Counted from the stretch's first letter, positions 19,159-29,355 are shown. The stretch is 43,121 nucleotides of DNA from Nitrosotalea sp. (GCA_023252335.1 JAJPEA010000002.1:1-43121); one strand, 5' to 3'. A program made the numbers and translations. The notes: generated by a model from the sequence alone, not told the origin.

Positions 19159-20439
19159 TCAACTGCTTGTTTCTTGCCTTGTTTCTGGAAATGCCTTTTT
19201 GATGTATCTTGAAAGAATTGGGTACTGGAGTATTAGCGATGATAACACCACTCCGAATGTGATTGTTTTTAGTATCTCCTTGAACTCGCTTTCAGGAAGG
19301 GTTGCCACCAGTGCTACTGAGAGTGCCCCTCTCATACCTCCAATCATGACAACATGTCTCCATGGGCCTATCGTCTTTTCTTTTGTAAATCTGTGAGTTA
19401 CTGCAAGTATTGGATATGTAGATGCAGCCCTTGCTGCCAATACAATGATGACTGCAAGTGCAATTAGAGGAATATTTTGACCTATTCGAACAATGTCCAT
19501 GTTCAATCCAAGGTACAAAAATGCAACAGAGTTTGCAAAAAATGCTATCATTTCCCAAAAGTTAGTTGCGTACGCTCTTACTTTTTCACTTATGATGTGG
19601 GGTTTTCTCATGATTATGCCAAACCATAATCCTGCTGCAGCTGCTGCAACAAGTCCTGATAGACCAAGTGAATTTGCAATTACAACTGCACCAAAAAGAA
19701 CTGCTACCGAAAGTGCTGTCTCAGAAAGTGGTTCTTCTAGCAATTTATGTAAAAACTGTGAACCTACTGCAAGACCTATCCCTATGCTGATGCCTCCAAA
19801 AAATACTAGTGCAAAATGTCCAATAGTTTCTAAAATATTAACATTGATTCCTGTTGGAACACCTGGAGAAAGTAATGATCCCTGTGTAACTGATACTGCA
19901 ATGATTGAAGAAAATATGATTGCACCAGCTGCATCATTAAAACTAGCTTCTGATTCCATCAATGTTGCAAGTTGGCCTGGAACTTTCATTCGCTTGAAAA
20001 CTTCAATTACTATTGCAGCATCGGTGGGTGCAATTAGTGCAGCAAAAGCAAAAGCAACAATTGTTGGTAGCCCTGCAAGATATGAGAGTAATAGTCCTCC
20101 AACTATGGTGGCAACTCCAACTCCCACTGTGGATAATAACAGGGATGATATTCTGATTGTCTTAAACTGTTCCCGATCTATTCTCATCATTGCTTCAAAA
20201 ATTAGAGGCGGAATGACAAAGTAGAGAATAAGTTTTGGATCTACCTTGAATCCTGAAATATTTGGAATTCCATGACCTGTAAAATCTATGATTGATATTG
20301 AAATTCCAATTGCAACTAGAATCATGGTATAAGGGATCTTTACCTTGGTTGCAATCAGAGAAGCAAGAAATATTGTAGCAAGAAATACTGGGATAACAAA
20401 TTCACTTGATAGGAGGTGGCCCAAACTTAGATCTGCCAT
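19159..20439 (-). CDS. Sodium/proton antiporter, CPA1/NhaP type
   Basis: About 12 TM helices, LIAPTDAAIVIEVFKRM, ESEASFNDAAGAI, GGMRGALSVALVATLP. Confidence 0.92.
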   Translation of the reverse strand: MADLSLGHLLSSEFVIPVFLATIFLASLIATKVKIPYTMILVAIGISISIIDFTGHGIPNISGFKVDPKLILYFVIPPLIFEAMMRIDREQFKTIRISSLLLSTVGVGVATIVGGLLLSYLAGLPTIVAFAFAALIAPTDAAIVIEVFKRMKVPGQLATLMESEASFNDAAGAIIFSSIIAVSVTQGSLLSPGVPTGINVNILETIGHFALVFFGGISIGIGLAVGSQFLHKLLEEPLSETALSVAVLFGAVVIANSLGLSGLVAAAAAGLWFGIIMRKPHIISEKVRAYATNFWEMIAFFANSVAFLYLGLNMDIVRIGQNIPLIALAVIIVLAARAASTYPILAVTHRFTKEKTIGPWRHVVMIGGMRGALSVALVATLPESEFKEILKTITFGVVLSSLILQYPILSRYIKKAFPETRQETSS

Positions 20440-20497
20440 CCTTAGACTTTTGATGTCAAATTATAAAAGTGGTTGCTAAATCTGGGATGATTTGTGA

Positions 20498-20740
20498 TTA
20501 TTTTCGTCGATCCATCATTTTTTGTCTGTTTCTTCTCAGAATGCGAAACCCCAAAAATATTCCAAGTGATATGTTTACCATTCCAAGTGCAGTCAGAATA
20601 AAGTTTGGATTGGTAAACACGACTAGCCCCATGAATATGCCCCAAAACCCTGCGATGAAAAACATGACTGTTATGATTGTTAATCTACGATTGGAGGGGG
20701 TAGTCATTATCGATTTTGATTTTATGACACTATTAAACAT
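20498..20740 (-). CDS. Small two-TM membrane protein
   Basis: Hydrophobic helices with basic C-terminus. Confidence 0.55.
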   Translation of the reverse strand: MFNSVIKSKSIMTTPSNRRLTIITVMFFIAGFWGIFMGLVVFTNPNFILTALGMVNISLGIFLGFRILRRNRQKMMDRRK

Positions 20741-20783
20741 TAAGAGAATTACATTCTAAATTACAACAATGTAGAAAATCTGT

Positions 20784-23270
20784 CTAGGGAAATTCTTTTC
20801 TTACACTATGAACAAATCTTGCATGAATTCTTATCCTTTCCAAAGTTTGTGCAAGCTTCATCTCAGTTCCAGGAACATGATGTCTTGCAAAAAAGTTTCT
20901 TACCTCTTTCTCTTTTTCAAAATCAGATTCAATTGAAACACTACCAATTATTCTGTTAAGAAGTGGATTTCCTATGCCAAATCTTGATACGATTCCTTTC
21001 CAATTTTGTTTTATCCATGGCAAGACTAGTTCTTTGCCTTGTGGGTTTGTAATCATTCTTGCAATTGGTTGAAATAGGTTTTGTGTTCTGACTTCTTTTG
21101 AGAGTGTAAACAAGAGTGTCTTTGATAATAATTTTCTGTCCTGAAAGTTTGCAAGAGAACTAAGCAGTCTGACCATTTCTTCTTGTGTTGGTGCCTTGCG
21201 ATATAGACTGAGCATTTTTTGATATGTGGACGAGTCTCCTGTCCAAGCTATTATTGAATATACAGGACTGCGAAGATCTGGATGTAGTTTTCCAGTTTTT
21301 AACAAATTACCAAACCTTGCTTTTGCCTCTGTAATTATGTCTTGATCTTCTAGTCTTCCAAGTGAGCTGATTACCTGTGAACGTAAGAGTGCGCTTGTTG
21401 ACTTTTCTCCATTGACTGGGTCCCATCCAAGTTTTGCAAATATCTTGTTAAAGAAATCATGATTGAATTCTTTTATCTCGTCCCAAAACTTTTCTTTTGA
21501 TAGCAATATGTAGAAAAAGTTCAGGCTAGATATGATATCTGTCAATACAACATAATCATCTTCGTCTTCATAATGTCTAACAAAGTCAAGATAGTCTCTA
21601 AATGATATCTGATTTGATACGCAAAGTGCAAAGAGATCATGATGGATGCTCCAACGGTCTACATTTGATATTGTTTTTGCTTCAACTTGAGTTGCTAGTG
21701 AATCAAGGGCATCTTTGTCATATTTTACTCGATAAAATCCCTTTTGGCCGTCATTTACCTTGAACCAGTCTTCCTTGTAAGGGATGGTAATTGGTCCTTT
21801 CATCAGTTTGGTAGTTACCTTGTCTCCAGTTCTCACGGAGAGCGGAATAATCCAGTTTCCTTGTTTTGTTTTACCATTATTTTCCAAAAGGAATCTACTC
21901 TGAGATAATTTCAATTTCGAGTCTTTTATTTGGGCTTCAATCACTGGATATCCTACTTGTCTTACCCATGTGTTCATCATTTGTCGCACTGGTTGTCTTG
22001 ATATTGATCCAAGCGAGTTCCAAAGATCTTCAGTTGTTGCATTTGCATATTCATGTTTTTTCAGATAACTGTGTAATCCTTTTCTAAAATTGTCATCTCC
22101 GATAAAGTTCTCTAGCATCATGAGTACACATCCGCCCTTGTTGTAACTAATCTCATCAAATATCTGTCGCACGTCTGCAGGACTTTTTACTGGTACATCA
22201 ATTGGATGCGATGATTTTAGAGAATCAAGACTTAGACCTCCCGACATTTCTGAAATGAGAAACTGATCCCAGAAATCCCACTCGGGGTATAGTGCGTCAA
22301 CTGCTTTTGTTGCCATGAATGTAGCAAAACTCTCATTGAGCCATAGATCATTCCACCATTTCATGGTGACCAAATTGCCAAACCACTGGTGTGCTATCTC
22401 ATGTGCAATTACTTCGGCAATGTGTTGTTTTGTTTCAGTAGATGATGTTTTTGGATCATAAAGAAGAATGGTCTCTCTGAATGTGATTGCACCCCAGTTT
22501 TCCATTGCACCTGACGCAAAGTCAGGTATTGCAATCATGTCAAGTTTGGGTAATGGATATGCAATCTTGAAATATTTTTCAAAGTATGACAAGAATTGTT
22601 TTGTAAACTCTAGAGAAAGTTTTCCTTGGTGCTTCTTTCCTTGTGTGGTTATTACTCTGATCAAAGTCTTGCCAGACTTGGTTGAGATGTGTTCAAATTC
22701 TCCAACTGCAAGATAGAGCAAATACGTGGACATGATTGGAGTAGTATCAAACTTGTACAGGATTTTTTGATCTACTGTTTTCTTTGATATTATTGGCATG
22801 TTTGAGATTGCGGTGTGGGTCTTGTCAACTAAAAGTGAGACATCAAATGTTGCTTTGGCTTCTGGTTCATCCCAACATGGAAATGCTCTTCGTGCATCGG
22901 CTGCCTCAAACTGAGTGGTTGCAAGGTGTTTTTCTCTTCCTTTGTACTTGTATTTGCTTCTGTAAAATCCGACAAGCTTGTCATTTAATTGTCCTATGAA
23001 ATCAATTGAAAGAACTGCCTTGCCAGATATTTTTTGAGAAAATGTGAGTGTGAGTTCTTCTGTCTTTTCATCAAGTCTTGGCTTTGGTTTGATCTCTATT
23101 CCATTCCAAGATATCTTACACTGTTTTATTTCAAGTTCTGCTGCATGTAGTACAATTTTGTTTGTAGGTCTTGATATCTTGATTGATATTTCCTCTTTTC
23201 CTCTGAATGTAAATTTCTTAAAATCTGGTTCGAACTCTAATTCATAATTTATTGGAAAGACGTCTTTCAC
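20784..23270 (-). CDS. M1 family zinc aminopeptidase (tricorn interacting factor F2/F3 type)
   Basis: GAMENWGAITFRE and HEIAHQWFGNLVTMKWWNDLWLNESFA. Confidence 0.95.
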   Translation of the reverse strand: MKDVFPINYELEFEPDFKKFTFRGKEEISIKISRPTNKIVLHAAELEIKQCKISWNGIEIKPKPRLDEKTEELTLTFSQKISGKAVLSIDFIGQLNDKLVGFYRSKYKYKGREKHLATTQFEAADARRAFPCWDEPEAKATFDVSLLVDKTHTAISNMPIISKKTVDQKILYKFDTTPIMSTYLLYLAVGEFEHISTKSGKTLIRVITTQGKKHQGKLSLEFTKQFLSYFEKYFKIAYPLPKLDMIAIPDFASGAMENWGAITFRETILLYDPKTSSTETKQHIAEVIAHEIAHQWFGNLVTMKWWNDLWLNESFATFMATKAVDALYPEWDFWDQFLISEMSGGLSLDSLKSSHPIDVPVKSPADVRQIFDEISYNKGGCVLMMLENFIGDDNFRKGLHSYLKKHEYANATTEDLWNSLGSISRQPVRQMMNTWVRQVGYPVIEAQIKDSKLKLSQSRFLLENNGKTKQGNWIIPLSVRTGDKVTTKLMKGPITIPYKEDWFKVNDGQKGFYRVKYDKDALDSLATQVEAKTISNVDRWSIHHDLFALCVSNQISFRDYLDFVRHYEDEDDYVVLTDIISSLNFFYILLSKEKFWDEIKEFNHDFFNKIFAKLGWDPVNGEKSTSALLRSQVISSLGRLEDQDIITEAKARFGNLLKTGKLHPDLRSPVYSIIAWTGDSSTYQKMLSLYRKAPTQEEMVRLLSSLANFQDRKLLSKTLLFTLSKEVRTQNLFQPIARMITNPQGKELVLPWIKQNWKGIVSRFGIGNPLLNRIIGSVSIESDFEKEKEVRNFFARHHVPGTEMKLAQTLERIRIHARFVHSVRKEFP

Positions 23271-23305
23271 AAGATTTTTGTTCTAATATACACGTAATAT
23301 ACTTT

Positions 23306-23803
23306 CTAATGTAAAACGTGGACTAGCCAGTGTATGAAGTGTACTCCAAAGAATACTATTGCAACTGCTTTTACGGTCTTACCTGTTGTCATTGCAATAG
23401 AATATTTTACAATGTTGTACTTTTTGGTTCCAGCCACTATTGATACAACATCTCCAAGTATGGGTATCCATGGGGAAAAGAAAATTACTGTAAACCAACC
23501 ATATTTTGTCATTATGTTGATACTTTTTTGTTCCTGTTTTTTTTCTGGAGTTTTTCTGAGTTTCTTTAACAGTCTTCCATTGTATCCGATATAGTATGCA
23601 ATATAGCCACCAATTGTAGAGCCAACCACTAGTACCAAAAATACATCAAGTATGTTTGTACCGCTCAACAATAAAGCTGAAATGGTAATCTCTGTTGGAA
23701 TTGGAATGAAACTTGAAAACATTCCATTAAAAAAAAGTCCCAATAAACCGTATTTCATGAATATTGCATTATTAAACAGTGCATGTGTAACCTCACCTAA
23801 CAT
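23306..23803 (-). CDS. DedA/VTT-like membrane protein
   Basis: Membrane protein with FIPIPTEITISALLLSG, GSTIGGYIAYYIGYNGR, FSPWIPILGDVVSIVAG. Confidence 0.7.
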   Translation of the reverse strand: MLGEVTHALFNNAIFMKYGLLGLFFNGMFSSFIPIPTEITISALLLSGTNILDVFLVLVVGSTIGGYIAYYIGYNGRLLKKLRKTPEKKQEQKSINIMTKYGWFTVIFFSPWIPILGDVVSIVAGTKKYNIVKYSIAMTTGKTVKAVAIVFFGVHFIHWLVHVLH

Positions 23804-23818
23804 TGCCTGAGCTTCATT

Positions 23819-24052
23819 CTAGCTCATTTTAAATGAATTGCCATATTTTACATCATGATCATAAATTGCATTACCTATTTTTTTGAGAAGTTTTGTTTTG
23901 GATTTTTGTGCTTTCTTGTCATGACTGTAATCTTTTTTCTCTATGAGATCATGGAGGTGTTCAAGCTCTGCTCTTGATAACGCATTAATTCCTCTTGTAA
24001 ATACAATGTCTAAAAGTTGGAGTCTTTCAAGGTCGTCGTTATTGTCTTGCAT
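23819..24052 (-). CDS. Small conserved hypothetical protein
   Basis: MQDNNDDLERLQLLDIVFTRGINALSRAELEHLHDL...; internal Met preferred over 24097. Confidence 0.55.
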   Translation of the reverse strand: MQDNNDDLERLQLLDIVFTRGINALSRAELEHLHDLIEKKDYSHDKKAQKSKTKLLKKIGNAIYDHDVKYGNSFKMS

Positions 24053-24100
24053 AATTGTTGTATCTCTATCTTTAATATTTGTCTTACATAAAGACAAAAT

Positions 24101-24313
24101 ATGTTCTACAGAGTATCTGTATCATTTCACAAGGATTATGTAAAAATAACAAATGATATCATCGAAGTTGGTATAATGGAAAAACCTGTAAAAGGCAAGG
24201 CAAATACCGCAATAATAAAACAGATTGCAAAACATCTTGGCATATCAAAATCTAAGATACGAATAGTTGCAGGAGAAAAATCACAAGACAAGATAATTGA
24301 AGTGTTACAATAA
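24101..24313 (+). CDS. DUF167 / UPF0235 family protein
   Basis: EKPVKGKANTAIIKQIAKHLGISKSKIRIVAGEKSQDKIIEV. Confidence 0.88.
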   Translation: MFYRVSVSFHKDYVKITNDIIEVGIMEKPVKGKANTAIIKQIAKHLGISKSKIRIVAGEKSQDKIIEVLQ

Positions 24314-24354
24314 TTTAACAAACCCTAAAAAACAAGTTAAATCCAGTTTATCTT

Positions 24355-24753
24355 GTGAAGACATCTGCAATTTTGATAATCTTTGTCATTGCGATTGTAT
24401 CAACTATGATACATCCTGGATATTCTCAGCTTACCAAATCTAGCGCCACACTTGAAAATGGCATTTGGTATACTAGCGTTGGAAAACAAGTACAGGTTAC
24501 AACCGATGTTACAAACGGACAAGACAAGTCACAGCCATTTGCATATCTTGTGCAGATTGAAAACCAAGATGGAGTCGTGTGTTCTTTATCATGGATAACT
24601 GGTACACTTGATGCAGGTCAGTCTCTTAGTCCCTCCCAATCATGGATCCCTACTACGCCTGGAACATATACTGCTCAGATCTTTGTGTGGGAAAGCGTGG
24701 GAAACCCTGATGCACTATCTCCTCCGCTTGCAATGAAAATTGTTGTATCCTAG
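24355..24753 (+). CDS. Exported hypothetical protein
   Basis: GTG start, signal peptide, beta-rich Ig-like sequence. Confidence 0.6.
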   Translation: MKTSAILIIFVIAIVSTMIHPGYSQLTKSSATLENGIWYTSVGKQVQVTTDVTNGQDKSQPFAYLVQIENQDGVVCSLSWITGTLDAGQSLSPSQSWIPTTPGTYTAQIFVWESVGNPDALSPPLAMKIVVS

Positions 24754-24794
24754 ATTAGCATAAGTTATAATTTAGAAATTTACAATCTAATGCT

Positions 24795-25130
24795 ATGGAT
24801 GCTAGGCGAAGGATTCCGGTTTATCTTATGATTGGAGTGGCGTTTGCCTTTACACTTTACTTTTTTGTCTCTCCCTTTGTCTCTCCATCAGATCAAGGTG
24901 GTCAGGTGCCTGCCATTAACCAAAGCCCTGATTCTGTCTCAACACTGGGAGGTGATATTGATACATGTGTAACAACTCCTACTTCAGATTGTGATCAAGA
25001 AATGTTACAGATAAAAAATTATTGTACTAGTAACAGGGGTCAAAACATTCCTATCTGCTCTGATGTTAGGGTACAGGAATATATTGACAGCAGAGGACTA
25101 GAGCGTCCTGTCATAAACACCGGAAGTTAA
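24795..25130 (+). CDS. Single-TM hypothetical protein with a Cys-containing extracytoplasmic part
   Basis: N-terminal TM and four Cys in the C-terminal half. Confidence 0.55.
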   Translation: MDARRRIPVYLMIGVAFAFTLYFFVSPFVSPSDQGGQVPAINQSPDSVSTLGGDIDTCVTTPTSDCDQEMLQIKNYCTSNRGQNIPICSDVRVQEYIDSRGLERPVINTGS

Positions 25131-25134
25131 TTTA

Positions 25135-25545
25135 CTATTTCTGAGCTTCTTGCATGAATCTTTCCATGTTTTGTTTTACCAGGGGAATTATCTTTTTTGT
25201 TATGATCTGATGAAAGTCGTCTGCATCAGGATCAAATGATAACAACAATACATGGGCAAGTCTTCGATTTTCATCAGCGATTGGGATTGTTGCCCTGATT
25301 ATTTTTGTATAGTGTGAACTTGCATAAGAAATTCTTCCAAGTAGGTATTCCCATCTGAGTCTGGTATATTGTCTTGTGGCTGCAGTTATTGCATACTGGG
25401 CCCTCTCTTCTGGTTTCATTACTGGGGTGAGGCCTGCTCTCTCGGATGCACCCTCTAGTGTTCCGTCTCCATCTGCAATTCCTGCAAATCTTATCTTCTT
25501 ATCTAGCGCCACTACACTTTTGCAGAAATCCTCGAAAAATGCCAT
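25135..25545 (-). CDS. Conserved thaumarchaeal protein of unknown function
   Basis: Intact ORF with soluble alpha/beta composition. Confidence 0.6.
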   Translation of the reverse strand: MAFFEDFCKSVVALDKKIRFAGIADGDGTLEGASERAGLTPVMKPEERAQYAITAATRQYTRLRWEYLLGRISYASSHYTKIIRATIPIADENRRLAHVLLLSFDPDADDFHQIITKKIIPLVKQNMERFMQEAQK

Positions 25546-25595
25546 TCATTATGGTGTATCAGTTATGCTATATTTGCTTTCTGGGAAATTTCTCT

Positions 25596-25808
25596 TCACA
25601 TATTGTCTTGTTTTATGCTAGCAGGCCTTGCCTTTTGAAAGATAAAGTTACACAGCAGCATAAATCCAATCCATATTCCAATCATAAGAATAGGCGTATA
25701 GGGTCCTATGCATTGACTGCAGATGAACTTGTTTACAAGAAACACAATGGCGCCTCCAACAAGAGCACCTGTTGCATAATCTAGTAGCCTCCACAAGAAA
25801 TATTTCAT
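25596..25808 (-). CDS. Small two-TM protein with CSQC motif
   Basis: Two hydrophobic helices flanking FICSQCIGPYTP. Confidence 0.55.
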   Translation of the reverse strand: MKYFLWRLLDYATGALVGGAIVFLVNKFICSQCIGPYTPILMIGIWIGFMLLCNFIFQKARPASIKQDNM

Positions 25809-25857
25809 TTATTCTATGTTTGGATGGCCAAAATATAAGATTGATTTTACTTGTAGG

Positions 25858-26247
25858 CTAGGAAAAATGTCTCTTGATATTGTCTACTTCGATCTTTATC
25901 CATTCACAAAAGATCTCCCAAACAGCGTCTGGTGTAGAGTCATACTGGAAGAAAGTAAACATGACTGCAGTGGAGTTGTTAGGTAAAGAAATCACTCTCA
26001 TGTATGCTGGTGTCATACTATCCTCAGTAGATCCTGCATAGATGTCAATCAAACCTGCCTTTTGATTTGCATCTACTCTGATGAATACATCTCCAATTGG
26101 TGTTAGAGCCATGTATTTACCATCAACTAATGTTAGTTTCTTGACAAACTTTGTAGCCCATTTTGGAATGTTTTCAATATTTGATAAAAACCCAAATACT
26201 TTGTCTATTGGTGCGCATACTACACAAGTCTCAGTTATGGAATTCAT
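25858..26247 (-). CDS. SRPBCC (START/polyketide cyclase-like) protein
   Basis: VCAPIDKVFGFLSNIENIPKWATKFVKKL is typical of the SRPBCC N-terminus. Confidence 0.75.
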   Translation of the reverse strand: MNSITETCVVCAPIDKVFGFLSNIENIPKWATKFVKKLTLVDGKYMALTPIGDVFIRVDANQKAGLIDIYAGSTEDSMTPAYMRVISLPNNSTAVMFTFFQYDSTPDAVWEIFCEWIKIEVDNIKRHFS

Positions 26248-26340
26248 TGTCTTGTCTCAAAATATCTATTAATTAAATGGTATTCTAGTAACAAACAAAA
26301 GAATGACTCATAAATCCATGGCTTGATTTATTGCAATATC

Positions 26341-26814
26341 ATGTCTCTAAAACCAAAGAGTGCAGAAGAATCAAGAGCAGAAATGACAGTTCGAATGTTT
26401 CCATCTGATGCAAATCCTGCAGGAAATGTATTTGGTGGTGAAATACTAAGACAGATTGATTTGATAGCAGGTCTTGTAGCGCAGAGACACTGCAAGAAAA
26501 ATGCAGTCACTGCATCAATTGATAGGGTCAATTTTTTAAAACCAGTTCTAGTTGGAAATGCACTAATACTAAATGCTCGATTAAACTATGTATCTCACTC
26601 TTCAATGGAAATTGAAATTAAAGTAGAAGCAGAAGATCTATTTACTGGAATTAAAACTCTAACCAATACCGCATATGTTACTTCTGTTGCATTAGATCAA
26701 ACTGGCAAGCCAACTGATGTACCCCCGCTCTTGATTGTCACAGAAGATGACAAGAAGAGGTTTGCAGAGGGAGAACAAAGAATGTTACAGAGAAAAAGAG
26801 AACGAAAACACTAA
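26341..26814 (+). CDS. Acyl-CoA thioesterase, hotdog fold
   Basis: MFPSDANPAGNVFGGEILRQIDLIAGLVAQRH, ASIDRVNFLKPV; ATG at 26341 preferred. Confidence 0.88.
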   Translation: MSLKPKSAEESRAEMTVRMFPSDANPAGNVFGGEILRQIDLIAGLVAQRHCKKNAVTASIDRVNFLKPVLVGNALILNARLNYVSHSSMEIEIKVEAEDLFTGIKTLTNTAYVTSVALDQTGKPTDVPPLLIVTEDDKKRFAEGEQRMLQRKRERKH

Positions 26815-26864
26815 TCGCAATTAATATTTTTGAATAAAACCAATTGATGTATCCCTGTAATAGC

Positions 26865-27503
26865 TTAATGTTTTTCATGATCTTCTATGGTGTATAATGC
26901 AGCACTTTTTGCAGCCATTTCTGCAATTTTTTTATTCTGTGAACTTCCTATTATTATCACATCATTTTGTTCAGGGGCTAGTTTTTCCATGATGAGTAAA
27001 TGTATTTTTTGATCATTTCGCATTAAATCCTCCCCAGTACCTGGTAAAACTAGCCTTTCATTTTTACAGATGAGTGTAGTTGCTCCAACTGCACCTGCCT
27101 TGATTGCAGCATCACGTTGTTCAATTCCGCTTTTTATGTTGTAAGCCATGTTCTTTAGAAGTACTGCATGATTGAATTTTCCCAAGGCTATTGAACACTT
27201 GGCAATGTCAGTCTCTCTTGGAATTATGACATGCAATTTAGAATACAGTGAATCTCCTTTATTTGTAAGCCACATGCCTGCATTGGAATTTTCAACAAGG
27301 CCATGCATCTTTAGATGCTTTACCAGAGTCTTAATGGAGCCTTCTCCAAGTTCGAGTTCTTGCATCATAACAGTTCGACTTATTTTTTTATTCTGTGACA
27401 TCATCTGCATTGTCTTAAAGACATGAACTAGATCAAAACTAAGCATTCTACTTGGAGCATGTCTTTGCGCTACCTTGGAAAGGAGATGTATTACTTGATG
27501 CAT
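26865..27503 (-). CDS. Winged-helix regulatory protein with C-terminal DUF4443-like domain
   Basis: N-terminal HTH (RTVMMQELELGEGSIKTLVKHLKMHGLV); domain name from memory. Confidence 0.6.
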   Translation of the reverse strand: MHQVIHLLSKVAQRHAPSRMLSFDLVHVFKTMQMMSQNKKISRTVMMQELELGEGSIKTLVKHLKMHGLVENSNAGMWLTNKGDSLYSKLHVIIPRETDIAKCSIALGKFNHAVLLKNMAYNIKSGIEQRDAAIKAGAVGATTLICKNERLVLPGTGEDLMRNDQKIHLLIMEKLAPEQNDVIIIGSSQNKKIAEMAAKSAALYTIEDHEKH

Positions 27504-27607
27504 CTTGATTGTATAATCTGTTGTTCCATTATTAGATTTTAATATGATATCAAGTCGGATAAACCATCCAATTGTTTAAATAATCAATATCATGACACGA
27601 AAATAGA

Positions 27608-27835
27608 ATGGTTAACACATCACAAGTCTCAAAGACAAAACATGCAGTTCCACTCATTGCCGCAGTAGTTCTGTTTGCAATATTTGGAATGGGATATTTT
27701 GTAGTGGGCTTTGACCAAGGACAGATCTTTAGCATATTTGAAGGACAATCTGCATATGCACAGATGAATGGTGTTGGATATATGCACGAGTACACTCATG
27801 ACATGAGACACGCATCTGGTTTTCCATGCCACTAG
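27608..27835 (+). CDS. cbtB: CbtB-like small membrane protein (putative cobalt transporter subunit)
   Basis: One TM helix and His-rich C-terminus MHEYTHDMRHASGFPCH, characteristic of the CbtB family. Confidence 0.72.
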   Translation: MVNTSQVSKTKHAVPLIAAVVLFAIFGMGYFVVGFDQGQIFSIFEGQSAYAQMNGVGYMHEYTHDMRHASGFPCH

Positions 27836-28066
27836 CAGTTTTTTAATGAAATTTTTTATTTTTCTGTTATTTTAATTCTAATTTTTACTCAAATCTGCCA
27901 AGTTTTCTAGATTGACATTACGTGTAGCTTATTCAAAATGACAAACGGACATAAGGCATGGCATCACATATGAAATACATTCAACTAAAAGGGGACTTGG
28001 ATCTTCCATTGGTGGTCCGAACGACCCCTTTAATTTAAAGAAAATGAACTGTCTTTGTATTTTACA

Positions 28067-28834
28067 CTAGGGAAAGCAATCAAACGTACCTGGTGGTGGA
28101 TTTTTTATCCTATTCTGAAAGTCTTCAGCCGCATATTTCTGGTCCACCGAATATGGGATGAATCCAAAGATTGGTGCACTAACAGAAGTTGTTATGGTTG
28201 CCTTGGATGGATCAAATGTGGCATTTTCTTGTCCGATTCTGGTCACGGCATCCTTGTTTATGGCAAATATTCCATCTAATGTAGCAGCTGATTTTGGTGA
28301 CAGTGTGGAACCGCCAACTGTAGCTTTTTCTATAACATCTGAATTGTAAAATGCATCTATCTCATACTTGGTAAATGTAGCTGGAAAATATGATGGATTA
28401 CATGCATCAGTTTGTATGCTAAGTTCAGTATCTGAAATTGCTACCTGTTGACCGTGATGAGGGCGAAATTGTAAACTGTCTACTGCATATACGTCTAGCC
28501 CAATGTATGCAACAATTATGATTGCTGCAATGATGCCTATTGAGGCATATTTTTTAGTGGACATTTTCTTTACAGGCTTGGTCTCTGTCTGTATAGACTC
28601 AGGACTTGGAACCGTATTGTCTGGTATACTTTCTGGTTTAGAATCTATATTGTTATCACTTGAAACTTGATTGGTTTGAGGTTGATTTTCTATCAAATTT
28701 TCTATGTATTGATGATCTTCAAAGGAAACAGGTTCACCATTTTTGACTCTAGTCAGAATATTTTGTAATCTTTCAGTGTCTCCTTTCTGGGATTTTATCA
28801 ACTCCTCAATTTTAGCGGCAAGATCTTCTGACAT
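28067..28834 (-). CDS. Single-TM protein with an N-terminal module shared with the 17936-18232 protein
   Basis: MSEDLAAKIEELIKSQKGDTERLQNILTRVKNGEPVSFEDHQYIENLIE, then TM and extracytoplasmic domain. Confidence 0.7.
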   Translation of the reverse strand: MSEDLAAKIEELIKSQKGDTERLQNILTRVKNGEPVSFEDHQYIENLIENQPQTNQVSSDNNIDSKPESIPDNTVPSPESIQTETKPVKKMSTKKYASIGIIAAIIIVAYIGLDVYAVDSLQFRPHHGQQVAISDTELSIQTDACNPSYFPATFTKYEIDAFYNSDVIEKATVGGSTLSPKSAATLDGIFAINKDAVTRIGQENATFDPSKATITTSVSAPIFGFIPYSVDQKYAAEDFQNRIKNPPPGTFDCFP

Positions 28835-28983
28835 TCATTCAAAAGTGGTTTGTTCTTAATTTAAAGCAAGTGGATGTGCAACTAATCTGTAAAAATGACT
28901 GATAAAAGATTCTAAGAGATGTTCACCTGTGATTGTAGAGATAAAAATTAAACTTGCTCCAAAATGGGCATTGACTGGAAATG

Positions 28984-29280
28984 TTAGTATCTTATTTTGA
29001 TCTCTTGAGCAATCTCTAGGAATTTTTGTATTTCATGGTGAAATTTAATTCCTTTTTCTGTAATGACAAAATTACGACTTTTATTGTCTGTTCTTGATTC
29101 CATCAGTCCAAAGTCTATTAGCTTTTGGCATTTTTCCATTGCTGTATAGTGTGATAGATTTGCTCTTCGTGCAATTGAGGATATTATGATACCCTGCATG
29201 CCACACTCCATTGTAATTTGCAATATCTCTGAAACTACTCCGATCTCAGATCTGTACTGTTGTTTCATGCTTAGCGCCAT
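28984..29280 (-). CDS. Winged-helix transcriptional regulator (stand-alone archaeal HTH)
   Basis: IARRANLSHYTAMEKCQKLIDFGLMESRTDNKSRNFVITEKGIKFHHEI. Confidence 0.8.
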   Translation of the reverse strand: MALSMKQQYRSEIGVVSEILQITMECGMQGIIISSIARRANLSHYTAMEKCQKLIDFGLMESRTDNKSRNFVITEKGIKFHHEIQKFLEIAQEIKIRY

Positions 29281-29344
29281 TTTAGATTGTCACTCCGATT
29301 GGTATTACAAAACTTGTTTTCATGTACTATGTATTGAAACAAGG

Positions 29345-29355
29345 TCTATATAATC
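29345..29355 (+). promoter_or_regulatory. Putative TATA box of the marR-like gene
   Basis: TCTATATAATC directly upstream of the palindrome and start codon. Confidence 0.5.

Noticed and set aside
19493-20224. Plus-strand 243-aa ORF
   Set aside because: Antisense to the Na+/H+ antiporter; mirrored codon bias explains the open frame.
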